A stretch of 64,000 nt of DNA from Bacteroidetes bacterium 47-18 (GTDB taxonomy: Bacteria > Bacteroidota > Bacteroidia > Chitinophagales > Chitinophagaceae). Position numbers and translations under genes: made by a program. The stretch is taken from positions 186,001 through 250,000 of the forward strand of contig MKSF01000033.1 in the NCBI GenBank assembly GCA_001897155.1. Reading direction: 5' to 3'. Of this stretch, positions 8,440 through 17,386 are shown one piece after another. Position 1 is the first letter of the stretch; each line of letters begins with the position of its first letter. The notes beneath the pieces are model-generated. The model was not told where the DNA came from. It worked only from the letters and a program-made list of their open reading frames with translations, and ran no database searches.

Positions 8440-9099
8440 ATGAAGTTCAATAAAACGGCTATTTTCCTCACTGTATTCCTGATCGCAATGAGTACGGGCT
8501 TTTCATTTTACTACTATAAAGTGAGTAAAGAGATCAAACAGCCTAAAGTGGGCATAGTGACACCTAACGGCAACAACATCCGGCCTTTTAAATTCCTTGA
8601 CCAGAACGGGAATTATGTGACGAACAAGGATATTGAAGGCAAGGTGGTCGTGGTAGAGTATTTCTTTACCACCTGCAAGGGGATCTGCCCCACCATGAAT
8701 GAGAATATGACCAAGGTGCACAACGCTTTCCGCACCAATGATAATGTCATCATCCTTTCCCATACCGTAGACCCCAAGCGGGATACCGTGGCAACGCTCA
8801 AGGCTTACAGCCAGCGATATGATATTGACGACAGGAAATGGAAATTTCTTACCGGGGATAAAAAAGAATTGTACGACCAGGCCTATTACAGCTATTTCCT
8901 CAACGCTATGGAAGAACGCCCCGATAATATAGAAGAAGAGTTCATTCACTCCAATCTTTTTATCCTCGTGGATAAATATGGCAGGATACGGATGAGCGTG
9001 GATAAGGAAGGCATGAACCAGGGATATGACGGCACCAATGAGGAATCCGTGGGAAGGCTGATCAAGGATATCAATTATTTACTAACCGAAGAAAAATAA
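8440..9099 (+). CDS. SCO1/SenC family copper chaperone
   Basis: The 219-residue protein has one N-terminal membrane anchor (about residues 7-26) and a thioredoxin-fold SCO domain facing the periplasm. The copper-binding CxxxCP motif is present as CKGICP (near residue 83), and the third ligand His is in FIHSNLFILVD (near residue 170). The DPKRD segment after HTV is also typical. SCO proteins deliver copper to the CuA centre of cytochrome oxidase or act as thiol reductants. The ATG at 8440 (MKFNKTAIF) gives a proper anchor; the upstream start would add 19 implausible residues. The MazG-like gene follows after nine bases, so they are probably co-transcribed. Confidence 0.9.
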   Translation: MKFNKTAIFLTVFLIAMSTGFSFYYYKVSKEIKQPKVGIVTPNGNNIRPFKFLDQNGNYVTNKDIEGKVVVVEYFFTTCKGICPTMNENMTKVHNAFRTNDNVIILSHTVDPKRDTVATLKAYSQRYDIDDRKWKFLTGDKKELYDQAYYSYFLNAMEERPDNIEEEFIHSNLFILVDKYGRIRMSVDKEGMNQGYDGTNEESVGRLIKDINYLLTEEK

Positions 9100-9108
9100 C
9101 ATTATACT

Positions 9109-9450
9109 ATGCACCCGGAACCACTGACCATAAGAGCCGCGCAGGACCAGATCGACCACTGGATCAAGACCGTTGGCGTACGCTATTTCAACGAACTGAC
9201 CAACCTGGGCATATTGATGGAGGAAGTCGGGGAGCTTTCCAGGCTTATGGTCCGTACCTACGGGGAACAGTCCTTCAAGGAAAGCGATAAAAATAAGGAG
9301 CTCGGCGATGAAATGGCCGATGTGATGTGGGTGTTGATGTGCCTCGCCAACCAGTGCAATATAGACCTGACGGATGCGCTCAGGAAGAACTTTGAAAAGA
9401 AGAACATCCGTGATGCTGACCGGCACCGGGAGAATGATAAACTGCAGTAA
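9109..9450 (+). CDS. MazG-like nucleotide pyrophosphohydrolase
   Basis: The 113-residue single-domain protein matches the all-alpha NTP pyrophosphohydrolase (MazG-like) family. The metal-binding EExxE motif is EEVGE (near residues 38-42), and the second acidic motif is ELGDEMADVMW (about residues 64-74). Members cleave NTPs or dNTPs to the monophosphate and pyrophosphate, often house-cleaning damaged nucleotides. The short length fits the single-domain MazG-like proteins, not the two-domain E. coli MazG. It lies nine bases after the SCO gene and is closed by a strong terminator. Confidence 0.88.
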   Translation: MHPEPLTIRAAQDQIDHWIKTVGVRYFNELTNLGILMEEVGELSRLMVRTYGEQSFKESDKNKELGDEMADVMWVLMCLANQCNIDLTDALRKNFEKKNIRDADRHRENDKLQ

Positions 9451-9483
9451 GAGAAGCCTTACCGGCAAAAATGCTGTATAAAA

Positions 9484-9518
9484 TAAGGGCCTGCCAACAA
9501 TGCGTTGTCAGGCCCTTA
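9484..9518. terminator. bidirectional terminator between mazG-like gene and thrS
   Basis: The inverted repeat TAAGGGCCTG ... CAGGCCCTTA, with ACAA/TTGT extending the stem, forms a hairpin of about 14 pairs between two convergent genes. It lies 33 bases after the mazG-like stop and 37 bases beyond the thrS stop. Confidence 0.75.
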
Positions 9519-9555
9519 CAGGCTTATCAAATCACCGGAGTCCCGGTTGCTTAGT

Positions 9556-11493
9556 TTATTTAGCGATCTTATCCGCCACCTGCCTGTTGATGTCAGTAGC
9601 GAACGCCACAATATCAACGCTGCCCAGGTCGCCCTCACCCTGCTTTCTTACGGATACTTTTCCTTCCTCCTGCTCTTTCTCGCCCACTATCAGCATGTAA
9701 GGGATCTTTTCCAGCTCGGTATCGCGGATCTTTTTACCTATCTTTTCCTGGCGGTCATCCATTTCGGTACGTATATCCAGGGATTTCAGGCTGTGCATCA
9801 CCTGCTCTGCGTAGTCGTGATATTTGTCGGATATGGGCAGCACCTTAACCTGTGTCGGCGCCAGCCATAAAGGCAGCTTACCGGCACAATGCTCCAGCAG
9901 CACGGCCACAAAACGCTCCAGGCTGCCAAAAGGCGCGCGGTGTATCATAACGGGGCGCTTACGGGTGTTGTCACTGTCCACGTATTCCAGCTCAAAACGC
10001 TCGGGGAGATTATAGTCCACCTGGATGGTGCCCAGCTGCCACCTGCGGCCGATAGCATCACGCACCATGAAGTCCAGCTTGGGACCGTAAAAGGCTGCTT
10101 CTCCCAGCTCTTCGACAGTTTTCAGGCCTTTCTCTGCCGCCGCTTCCCGGATGGCATTCTCCGCGATCTCCCAGTTCTCATCCGTACCGATGTATTTGGT
10201 CTTGTTCTCAGGATCGCGCAGGGATACCTGGGCGGTATAGTCGGTAAATCCTAAAGAGTTGAATACATATAATACCAGGTCTATCACCTTTTTAAATTCC
10301 TCCTTCACCTGGTCGGGACGACAGAAAAGGTGGGCATCATCCTGCGTAAATCCGCGCACGCGTGTCAGGCCGTGCAGCTCTCCCGCCTGCTCATACCGGT
10401 ACACCGTACCGAATTCCGCGAAGCGAACCGGCAGGTCTTTGTAGGATTTGGGCGAGGCCTTGTACAATTCGCAGTGATGCGGGCAGTTCATAGGCTTCAG
10501 CATGAATTCTTCTCCTTCGTGCGGTGTTTTGATAGACTGGAAGCTGTCGGCGCCATATTTTTCATAGTGCCCGGAAGTCTTATACAGGTTGATATTACCG
10601 ATATGCGGTGTCACCACGGGCAGGTAACCTGTCTCCATCTGGGCTTTCTGCAGGAAATCCTGCAGACGCTGGCGCAGCATAGCTCCTTTAGGCAGCCACA
10701 TAGGCAATCCCTGTCCCACTCTTTCAGAGAAGGTGAACAGCTCCAGCTCCTTGCCCAGCTTACGGTGATCCCGTTTTTTTGCCTCTTCGATCATAGCATT
10801 GTATTCCTCCAGCTCTTTAGCGGAAGGGAAGGTGACGCCATATAAGCGGGTAAGCATTTTATTGTTTTCATCACCGCGCCAGTAGGCACCTGCTATATTG
10901 GTGATCTTAATAGCTTTTATAAAGCCGGTATTGGGAATATGCGGACCACGGCACAGGTCGGTAAAGTCGCCCTGCGTATAGAAAGTGATCTGCCCGTCTT
11001 CCAGGCCGTCTATAAGCTCCAGTTTGTACGGGTCTCCTTTTTCGGTAAAGTAACGGATCGCTTCGGCCTTGGGCACTTCCTGCCTTGCAAAACGTGATTT
11101 TTTGCCGGCCAGCTCCTTCATCTTCTTTTCGATCCGGGTAATATCCTCTTCCGTGATCTTCTCCTCGCCGAAATCTATATCATAATAAAATCCCCTTTCA
11201 ATAGGCGGACCTATGGCGAATTTGGCATCGGGATAAAATGATTGTACCGCTTCCGCCATCAGGTGTGCCGAAGAGTGCCAGAACGTTGATTTGCCCCCGT
11301 CATTATCCCACGTCAGCAATTTCAGATTGACGTCTTTATGTATAGGACGAAAGGCATCCACCACCTGTCCGTCGATCTCCGCAGCTAAAACTTTCCTGGC
11401 CAGACCTTCGCTGATAGAAAGGGCAACATCCAGCGCAGAAACACCTTCGTTGTACTCTCTTACCGCACCATCCGGTAACGTTACTTTTATCAT
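9556..11493 (-). CDS. thrS: threonyl-tRNA synthetase
   Basis: ThrRS charges tRNA-Thr and edits mischarged Ser. The 645-residue length is standard. In order there are a TGS domain (residues 1-62) and the N2 editing domain with HSSAHL (near residue 73) and the editing Cys in DLCRGPH. The class II catalytic core follows, with zinc ligands in MNCPHHC, DDAHLFC and MIHRAPFGS, and then the anticodon-binding domain at about residues 545-645. The start at 11493 ([10 protein letters not shown]) is the normal N-terminus. A -7 box lies upstream and a terminator downstream, so it appears monocistronic; the translation factor genes that often follow thrS are absent here. Confidence 0.98.
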   Translation of the reverse strand: MIKVTLPDGAVREYNEGVSALDVALSISEGLARKVLAAEIDGQVVDAFRPIHKDVNLKLLTWDNDGGKSTFWHSSAHLMAEAVQSFYPDAKFAIGPPIERGFYYDIDFGEEKITEEDITRIEKKMKELAGKKSRFARQEVPKAEAIRYFTEKGDPYKLELIDGLEDGQITFYTQGDFTDLCRGPHIPNTGFIKAIKITNIAGAYWRGDENNKMLTRLYGVTFPSAKELEEYNAMIEEAKKRDHRKLGKELELFTFSERVGQGLPMWLPKGAMLRQRLQDFLQKAQMETGYLPVVTPHIGNINLYKTSGHYEKYGADSFQSIKTPHEGEEFMLKPMNCPHHCELYKASPKSYKDLPVRFAEFGTVYRYEQAGELHGLTRVRGFTQDDAHLFCRPDQVKEEFKKVIDLVLYVFNSLGFTDYTAQVSLRDPENKTKYIGTDENWEIAENAIREAAAEKGLKTVEELGEAAFYGPKLDFMVRDAIGRRWQLGTIQVDYNLPERFELEYVDSDNTRKRPVMIHRAPFGSLERFVAVLLEHCAGKLPLWLAPTQVKVLPISDKYHDYAEQVMHSLKSLDIRTEMDDRQEKIGKKIRDTELEKIPYMLIVGEKEQEEGKVSVRKQGEGDLGSVDIVAFATDINRQVADKIAK

Positions 11494-11533
11494 TTATTAC
11501 AAGTTTTTTTATTATTTTCTTATATAAGAGGAA

Positions 11534-11541
11534 CAAAGTTA
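11534..11541 (-). promoter_or_regulatory. -7 box of thrS
   Basis: TAACTTTG on the minus strand lies 40 bases before the thrS ATG. No convincing -33 box at the usual spacing. Confidence 0.45.
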
Positions 11542-11697
11542 ATTAAATTCTACCATGTAGAACAGCCTTCCAAAACTATTTCTTACAGCGAAACGGCCAT
11601 GCCAAAAAAAACCTAACATGCCGTTAATACACGCAAATTCAGTAAATTGCAGAAAGCTTTCAGCCTGTTGAATTTTCAGCCATTTTCCATATCTGAC

Positions 11698-13755
11698 ATG
11701 AGAGGTATCTTCCATATATTGCTGTTTATAGTTGCGCACTCCTGTACCACCGGGAGCATTTACGGGCAATATTATAATACGATCGAAAAGTACCTGAACG
11801 CCAACAGGCATATCGGTGTGTACGGAGGGGCCTATTCTTTCGAGATAAAAGGGGATAAGCAACTGGATTACAGCATCAACAGGTTTGGTACGTCAGGACT
11901 GGTGACCGAAACCAATTTTATGATCTCAGATCCGGCGAACGGCTCATTGCTCTATTATACGCTCACGTATCAGAACCCGGACTCCGTCAATTTTTATACC
12001 ACCAAGATCTACAACAGCAGGCACGAGGTCATAGAGGGCGCCATATTCAATTATACCCGCGCCATTACCGAAATGATGCATTTCAGCATTATCGCGCCCG
12101 CATTTGATAATGATTACCTGTTTTACATCTTTTATTATACGAATGCCGACCGCTGGGGCACCGTTTTCAATTTATGCTATGCTGTGCTGGATATGCGGGC
12201 CAATAACGGTGACGGCAGGATCATTTCGAAAGACAATATCCTGCAAAGGAACCTGATCAGGCAGTTCCAGAGAGGTGTCATCCCCGGGAATGACTGCAAT
12301 ATCTGGACCCTTTTCCTGAGCGAGAAGGACCAGAAGATCTATACGTATGAGATACGGTCCAACGGCATCAATTCCACACCCATTGTTTCCGATATCGCAC
12401 TGCGCAGCCATTTCGAACAATCCGACAATCCCGTTTTTAAGATTGCTCCCGACAGGCAGACGCTGTTCATGAGCTCCACAGCCAATACACCGGCGGAAGA
12501 CCCGTCCCTGGGCGCCTACCTCCAGTACCTTTATTTCTGGAAGTTCAATGTGGATGACGGAAGAGTATCCGACCAGATGGTCGTCAAAACCAATTACAGG
12601 TCCCTGTTTGTACCTTTTACCAATTACGAGTTCCTGAATCACAACCAGATCATTTACTCGCTCAACAGCCTTACCAAGTTTAACACCCAGGTGATCCTCA
12701 TAGACCTGAAGGAATATAATGAAGCGTACATCCTGGATAACCTGAAGACATTAAATAATACCAATCCTTCCAGGCATTTCGCGGAGTATAAGAAGTACCA
12801 CAACCACCTGTATATGCTCAACCCGCGCATCCGCAAAAATGAGCCCCCCGACCCGACCTATTTTACCGTTTACGGCACACTGAGCGCCCTTTCATTCGAA
12901 GATGTTGAAAAAGACCGCCCCCCGACCCCGATGAATTTCAATGAGGAGGAAGCGCTTCCCTATTTCCTTAATGAGCCGATATACCTCAATAATAATTTCT
13001 TTTCCTATGAAATTATCTATCCCCTGCCTTACCAGCAGATATTCACCAACGCGATACATGTAAGCACCCATTGCTTCAATGAGCCCCAGGATATTATACT
13101 CAGTCCCTCCAGGGGAGACGGCGGCTTTGAATGGGATGACGGCAGCACCGGCCGGGAAAGAACCGTCCACAGGCCCGGCACCTACTGGGTACGCTATCCT
13201 CATAAGTGTATCGTGCTGGTAGATTCTTTTTATGTGGAAGATGTATTCGAGGATATTCCCGTCAGGAATATTGATACCATTGTATGCGAACAGCACCTGC
13301 CCCTGACCTTAGCCTATCCTGATATAGTGGATTCCATACGAATGGACAATTATACGGTGCAGGATAACCGGATCGGTATTACAGGCGAAGGACAGTACCC
13401 CATACTGCTGTTCCAGAAAAATTGCACTACTACGGCCCATATCCGGGTAACGCAGGAAAAGTGCCCATGCGATCTGTTTGCCCCGAATGCATTTTCGCCC
13501 AATGGTGACGGCCTGAATGACTATTTTAAGCCCGTTACCCTCAACGGGTGTGTACCGGAACAATATATACTGAGAATATTTGACAGGTTCGGCTCACTGG
13601 TATATATCTCGTACAGTGAAAATGATCCAGGGTGGGACGGCTCCCTGAATAACAAGCAAATGCCCGCAGGGGTCTATTTTTACCAGTTCCTGTTCAGGGA
13701 CAGCTATACGGGCAAGGAATTCTACTATAAAGGCGATTTCACATTAATAAGATAG
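11698..13755 (+). CDS. secreted protein with T9SS type B (gliding-motility-associated) C-terminal domain
   Basis: The 685-residue product has a signal peptide (about residues 1-23, ending TGSIYG). A long N-terminal region follows that looks like beta-propeller-type repeats. The last roughly 90 residues form the type B sorting domain, recognised by CDLFAPNAFSPNGDGLND, IFDRFGSLVY, GWDG and AGVYFYQF. Proteins of this class are exported through the outer membrane by the type IX secretion system and often coat the cell or help adhesion. A DDGSTGRERTVHRPGTYWV segment before it is the Ig-like unit common in these proteins. I prefer the ATG at 11698; a TTG 51 bases upstream extends the frame but adds residues before the signal peptide. 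It is divergent from thrS. Confidence 0.85.
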   Translation: MRGIFHILLFIVAHSCTTGSIYGQYYNTIEKYLNANRHIGVYGGAYSFEIKGDKQLDYSINRFGTSGLVTETNFMISDPANGSLLYYTLTYQNPDSVNFYTTKIYNSRHEVIEGAIFNYTRAITEMMHFSIIAPAFDNDYLFYIFYYTNADRWGTVFNLCYAVLDMRANNGDGRIISKDNILQRNLIRQFQRGVIPGNDCNIWTLFLSEKDQKIYTYEIRSNGINSTPIVSDIALRSHFEQSDNPVFKIAPDRQTLFMSSTANTPAEDPSLGAYLQYLYFWKFNVDDGRVSDQMVVKTNYRSLFVPFTNYEFLNHNQIIYSLNSLTKFNTQVILIDLKEYNEAYILDNLKTLNNTNPSRHFAEYKKYHNHLYMLNPRIRKNEPPDPTYFTVYGTLSALSFEDVEKDRPPTPMNFNEEEALPYFLNEPIYLNNNFFSYEIIYPLPYQQIFTNAIHVSTHCFNEPQDIILSPSRGDGGFEWDDGSTGRERTVHRPGTYWVRYPHKCIVLVDSFYVEDVFEDIPVRNIDTIVCEQHLPLTLAYPDIVDSIRMDNYTVQDNRIGITGEGQYPILLFQKNCTTTAHIRVTQEKCPCDLFAPNAFSPNGDGLNDYFKPVTLNGCVPEQYILRIFDRFGSLVYISYSENDPGWDGSLNNKQMPAGVYFYQFLFRDSYTGKEFYYKGDFTLIR

Positions 13756-13870
13756 CAACAATGGGCTTTGCCTGCGGCCGGCCAACGGTCACCGTACAGC
13801 ACACGGCATTAAATATATATTAAATATAGCTTTACTGACATTTATCATCTGTAATACAGACCAGTCTCAG

Positions 13871-13878
13871 TAACTTTG
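13871..13878 (+). promoter_or_regulatory. -7 box of the universal stress protein gene
   Basis: TAACTTTG lies 50 bases before the ATG at 13929. No TTG is found at the usual -33 distance. Confidence 0.45.
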
Positions 13879-13928
13879 TTTCAACCAGTTCATAATCATA
13901 TTCTTTTCAACCTCTAAATTCTTTCATT

Positions 13929-14708
13929 ATGGTAATTGTGGTTCCCGTGGATTTTTCTCCGGTCTCCGTTCAGGCCGCACGTTATGCAGTCAGTCTTTCG
14001 CAGCAGTTTGAGGACATCCGGTATATATTCTATCATTCCCATTACAGTGTCACCGAGATAGAGACCGTTCAGGCAGATATGGACGCCTTCGCTGACGGCA
14101 TCAGGGCCGAGCATCCCCAGGCAATTTTCTCTACAGAGATCAATAAGAAAGGCATTACGGACGGCACAAGAGAGCTTGTCACAACATTCAATGCCGACCT
14201 GGTCATTATGGGCATAAACGGCAAAGGTAAGTTCAACCAGAAGTTAATAGGCAGCAATACGCTTATCGTTGCGGAATCCCTGGATGTACCTGTGCTGATC
14301 ATACCTGAGAACTGTACCTGGAAACCGCTGGAGCACCTGATGCTGGCCATCCCGTACCAGGCGCACCTGTCCGGCATCCTGCCTCTGGATGCTATTGAAA
14401 AAGTTGTCCGGGATTTCAATTTCAAACTGGAGATCGCCTCCGTACACGTAGACCAGAAGGTAGCGGACCTTATCGTCACGCTGACAGACCAGCAGGCCCT
14501 GGTAGACCGGTGGGCGCACCTGCAGCCTACATATACCATCCTGGACGGCTCCAATATCGTTAACACCTTACTGGAACACGCTCACAAGCAGGGTGCTTCC
14601 TGGATCTGCACGGTAACAAAAGAGCACAGCTTCTGGGAGCTGCTGCTGAAAGGCAGCGTCACCAGCGACCTGGCCTACAGGTCAGACCTGCCCATTCTTG
14701 TATTTTAG
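13929..14708 (+). CDS. universal stress protein (tandem UspA domains)
   Basis: This 259-residue cytoplasmic protein consists of two UspA-type domains. The first (about residues 1-125) begins VIVVPVDFS and has the ATP-binding pattern G-x2-G-x9-G-S as GINGKGKFNQKLIGS. The second (about 135-259) ends SDLPILVF and keeps KGS near the right place but lacks the first glycines, so it probably does not bind ATP in the classical way. Tandem Usp proteins with one degenerate half are common in Bacteroidota. The exact stress role is unknown. It is monocistronic, with a hairpin terminator about 170 bases downstream, after a repeat element. Confidence 0.88.
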   Translation: MVIVVPVDFSPVSVQAARYAVSLSQQFEDIRYIFYHSHYSVTEIETVQADMDAFADGIRAEHPQAIFSTEINKKGITDGTRELVTTFNADLVIMGINGKGKFNQKLIGSNTLIVAESLDVPVLIIPENCTWKPLEHLMLAIPYQAHLSGILPLDAIEKVVRDFNFKLEIASVHVDQKVADLIVTLTDQQALVDRWAHLQPTYTILDGSNIVNTLLEHAHKQGASWICTVTKEHSFWELLLKGSVTSDLAYRSDLPILVF

Positions 14709-14837
14709 TTTTCAGGCAAGCCAACAGGAACGCTGCTGTATTCATTGAACCTGCCGAAGAGTGGTTTATAATGGTTTTAGCAGGGCTTCGACGAGGCTCA
14801 GGCTGAGCGTGAGGGGCTTCTCACATTGAGCTTTTCC

Positions 14838-14864
14838 TGTCACATGGAGCCTGTCGAAATGTGA
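14838..14864 (+). repeat. 27-bp direct repeat, copy 1
   Basis: This 27-base unit starts TGTCACATGGAG and ends GAAATGTGA, and is identical to the unit at 15042-15068. Its ends (TCACAT ... ATGTGA) are inverted repeats, so each unit can form a small hairpin. Confidence 0.85.
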
Positions 14865-14875
14865 TATATATGCAG

Positions 14876-14924
14876 AAACAACCCTGTCATATTCCGCCTT
14901 AGCGCTATATGTCAGGGTTGTTTT
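14876..14924 (+). terminator. terminator downstream of the universal stress protein gene
   Basis: AAACAACCCTGTCATAT pairs with ATATGTCAGGGTTGTTT with one mismatch, followed by TTTAATTTT. The stem is about 16 pairs. Confidence 0.65.
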
Positions 14925-15041
14925 AATTTTAGACTATCTCTTATACAGCGTGCCTATCCTTTGGCGGGTTCTTATAATTCACGATAAAGTACAAGATGTA
15001 CCTCGCATTGTAAGTTCATTGGAGTCACCTGCAGCCTATAG

Positions 15042-15068
15042 TGTCACATGGAGCCTGTCGAAATGTGA
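15042..15068 (+). repeat. 27-bp direct repeat, copy 2
   Basis: Perfect copy of the unit at 14838-14864, 177 bases downstream, in the same orientation, and just beyond the stop of the minus-strand flavoprotein gene. Confidence 0.85.
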
Positions 15069-15102
15069 CAGGTATCGACCAACAACCCTATCAATACTCC
15101 GA

Positions 15103-16272
15103 TTAGTCAGCCGGGAGTGGCAGGCTGTTGCCGATATAATGGCCCATTGCAAAACAGGCCTGCAGCAGGAACCCGCCTGTGGGCGCGTCCCAGTCCAGCA
15201 TCTCGCCGATACAATGGATATTTCCATATCCTTTCAGGCCCAGGTCGTCATTCAAAGCCTCCCAGGACAGGCCCCCGGCTGTTGAAATAGCCTCCCCCAA
15301 AGGCCTGAATGCCGTAACCGTTACAGGGTAATTTTTGATATGCCGGACCAGTTGCTCCGGGTCAGTAAAGACCTGCTTGGGGAGCCGCTTCAGTAAGTGC
15401 AATGCCGTTCCCTGTATATTCAGGTGCTTTTTTAAGGTGTCCGTAATATGCCTGTGACCCTGTTGCAGTACCTGCAGCAGGCTGTCCGCTTCCAGTTGCG
15501 GCTTCAGGTCTATATAGATTGCTGCCGGTAATCCCGACCTTCGCAATTCCCTGTTGAGGTAATATACCGGAGATCCTTCCAGCCCATAATCAGTGAATAC
15601 CAGCTCCCCCTTCCTGGAGACACTTCCCGCCCTGAGGGCAATATTCTTAAGGACACAGCCTGCCATCCCGGAATAATCATCTGACGTGTCAAGCCCGCTG
15701 TTAGCCGGCACCAGGGGCTCAATCGGGATATCCTTTGCCTGCAGCAGCGGCACCCAGGAGCCTGTGGCGCCCGTCTGAGGCCAGGAGGCCCCGCCCAGCG
15801 CGAATATGGCTTTACGGTAGGGTATTTCAAAGGTCTGGTCTTTATGCTGCAACTTCAATGCGGCAGCATCAAAATCCAGCAATTCGTGGCGGTATCGGAT
15901 GGTTACGCCCAACTGACCGAGATAACGCAGCCAGGCCTGCAGGACCTGGACAGGCTTGATATTGCCGGCCGGGAATACCTTGCCGGAGCTCCCGGTATAA
16001 GTTGCAATACCGATGCGCTGCAGCCAGTCCACCGTATCTTTACTGGTAAAATCACGGATATAGCGGGCGACATGAGGCGGCGTGTACTCGCTCAGCATGG
16101 TCTCATAAGGCATACTGTGCGTAAGGTTAAAGCCTCCATGACCTGCTACAAGGAACTTGCGGGCCGGGGCCACCTTCTGCTCACAGACCGTTACGCTGAA
16201 TCCCCTTTCGGCCAACACCTGTGCTGCCATCAGTCCCGCAGGACCGCCACCGATTATGATCACATCTTCCAT
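15103..16272 (-). CDS. BaiN/HI0933-like FAD-dependent oxidoreductase (TIGR03862-type)
   Basis: The 389-residue product opens with a Rossmann FAD motif, VIIIGGGPAGLMAA (residues 4-17), followed by GHGGFNLTHS, FPAGNIKPVQVLQAWL and an ALGGASWPQTGATGS segment. The C-terminal PTGGFLLQACFAMGHYIG closes the FAD site. These are marks of the HI0933-like flavoprotein family. Substrates of most members are unknown; a distant relative, BaiN, reduces bile acid intermediates, which should not be transferred to this gene. The start at 16272 follows directly on a promoter, so the mRNA may be leaderless. The gene stands alone. Confidence 0.87.
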   Translation of the reverse strand: MEDVIIIGGGPAGLMAAQVLAERGFSVTVCEQKVAPARKFLVAGHGGFNLTHSMPYETMLSEYTPPHVARYIRDFTSKDTVDWLQRIGIATYTGSSGKVFPAGNIKPVQVLQAWLRYLGQLGVTIRYRHELLDFDAAALKLQHKDQTFEIPYRKAIFALGGASWPQTGATGSWVPLLQAKDIPIEPLVPANSGLDTSDDYSGMAGCVLKNIALRAGSVSRKGELVFTDYGLEGSPVYYLNRELRRSGLPAAIYIDLKPQLEADSLLQVLQQGHRHITDTLKKHLNIQGTALHLLKRLPKQVFTDPEQLVRHIKNYPVTVTAFRPLGEAISTAGGLSWEALNDDLGLKGYGNIHCIGEMLDWDAPTGGFLLQACFAMGHYIGNSLPLPAD

Positions 16273-16279
16273 CTTCCTG

Positions 16280-16309
16280 CAAAAATAAGCGCACGTGATG
16301 ATTTACAAA
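16280..16309 (-). promoter_or_regulatory. promoter of flavoprotein gene, probably leaderless
   Basis: TTTG (16306-16309) is followed after 18 bases by TATTTTTG (16280-16287) on the minus strand. Only seven bases separate the -7 box from the ATG at 16272, so transcription should start at about the first codon. Confidence 0.65.
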
Positions 16310-16367
16310 GGATAGCGGGCATAAAATATGGCGGCACCTTTACAGTAACAGTACAGCCGGGGGCAGG

Positions 16368-16730
16368 TCAGGGCTCCCGTCTTACCAGCAGCACCATATC
16401 ATTATCCAGCAGCAGGTAACCGTACTCATAGCAGAAATAGTATGTTTTACCGTTTCGGGTATGGTGCAGGTGCGTATGAAAATTGAAATCATAGTTCAGC
16501 AATCTCATTTTTTCCCCTGGTATTTTCTGTTTCGCTTCCGTTCCCAGCAGAGAGGACATTATCTTCCGGTTCTTTTTCAGGATGGTATTGATCTGCTTCA
16601 CCCGGAGTGTTTCCTTCAGGTTCCTGGCATTGTTAAATTGATTACGGCAATAATCATCGCAGAATTTCTTATCTGACCTGCCTGTGATCTTCTTACCGCA
16701 CAACTCACACATCTTCAAAACTTTATCCAT
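16368..16730 (-). CDS. small zinc-ribbon protein of unknown function
   Basis: The 120-residue product starts with a probable zinc-binding unit, CELCGKKITGRSDKKFCDDYC, with cysteines at about residues 8, 11, 24 and 28. A basic helical stretch (NARNLKETLRVKQINTILKKNRK) and a C-terminal region rich in aromatic residues and His follow. The pattern occurs in small Bacteroidota proteins whose job is not known; nucleic acid or protein binding is a guess. A second Met at residue 7 is an alternative start. It is divergent from ssb, with 132 bases between the two starts. Confidence 0.7.
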   Translation of the reverse strand: MDKVLKMCELCGKKITGRSDKKFCDDYCRNQFNNARNLKETLRVKQINTILKKNRKIMSSLLGTEAKQKIPGEKMRLLNYDFNFHTHLHHTRNGKTYYFCYEYGYLLLDNDMVLLVRREP

Positions 16731-16862
16731 AATACAGCCGTTTTTAAACGATTAAAAACATTTATATTCGAAAAGAAACGTTTAAGATTCGCATAACAAA
16801 TATACATCATATTACCTTCGGGCTGTTATTGGTTTTTTTCAAAATAATTAAATCTTTAAGTT

Positions 16863-17282
16863 ATGAGCACCATTCGCAATCACGTACAATTATTGGGATT
16901 TGTAGGCCAGGACCCGGAAATCAGAAGCACCGTAACAGGCAAGAAAGTAGCTAAATTCAGCATCGCTACGACAGACAGCTACAGGGACGCAAGCGGTCAA
17001 TGGCATAACGAAACGACCTGGCACAACATTTCCTGCTGGGAAGCTCTCGCGGAACGCGCGGAACGTCAGGTCAGGAAAGGCAGCCACCTGCTGCTAACGG
17101 GAAAGATACGGTACAGGAAGTATACGGACAGCAACAATACAGAGCGGTTCATAACGGAAATCACCCCGAATACCCTCACGCTGCTGGACGCAGGAAGCGC
17201 GCGCGCCGGCGCTTCCGCTTCCTCCCGGGACGCAATCCCCGCCTGTAATTCAGAAATGGCAGATGACGATCTTCCGTTTTAG
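16863..17282 (+). CDS. ssb: single-stranded DNA-binding protein
   Basis: This 139-residue protein has an OB-fold (residues 1-110) with the SSB landmarks VQLLGFVGQDPEIR, WHNISCWEALAERA and GKIRYRKYTD. A short Ala/Ser linker follows and then the acidic tip ADDDLPF, which recruits repair and replication partners. SSB coats single-stranded DNA as a tetramer. The linker is shorter than in many replicative SSBs, so this may be a paralogue used in recombination or natural transformation, not the main SSB; the sequence alone cannot decide. It has no close downstream partner. Confidence 0.92.
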   Translation: MSTIRNHVQLLGFVGQDPEIRSTVTGKKVAKFSIATTDSYRDASGQWHNETTWHNISCWEALAERAERQVRKGSHLLLTGKIRYRKYTDSNNTERFITEITPNTLTLLDAGSARAGASASSRDAIPACNSEMADDDLPF

Positions 17283-17386
17283 TAAATTTTAAATATTTTT
17301 TTCCGCAAGTAAAGATTTTGTTATATAATTTTACTATATTCACATCTTGAAATGATCAAGCTATAGGCAATTACAAATAAAATTAT

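Larger units (their letters stand above)
14709..15102. other. 394-base intergenic stretch with repeats and a terminator
   Basis: This gap between usp and the flavoprotein gene contains a palindrome-rich unit (GCTTCGACGAGGCTCAGGCT near 14787), two identical 27-base repeats and a terminator-like hairpin. No open frame with a plausible product was seen. Confidence 0.6.
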
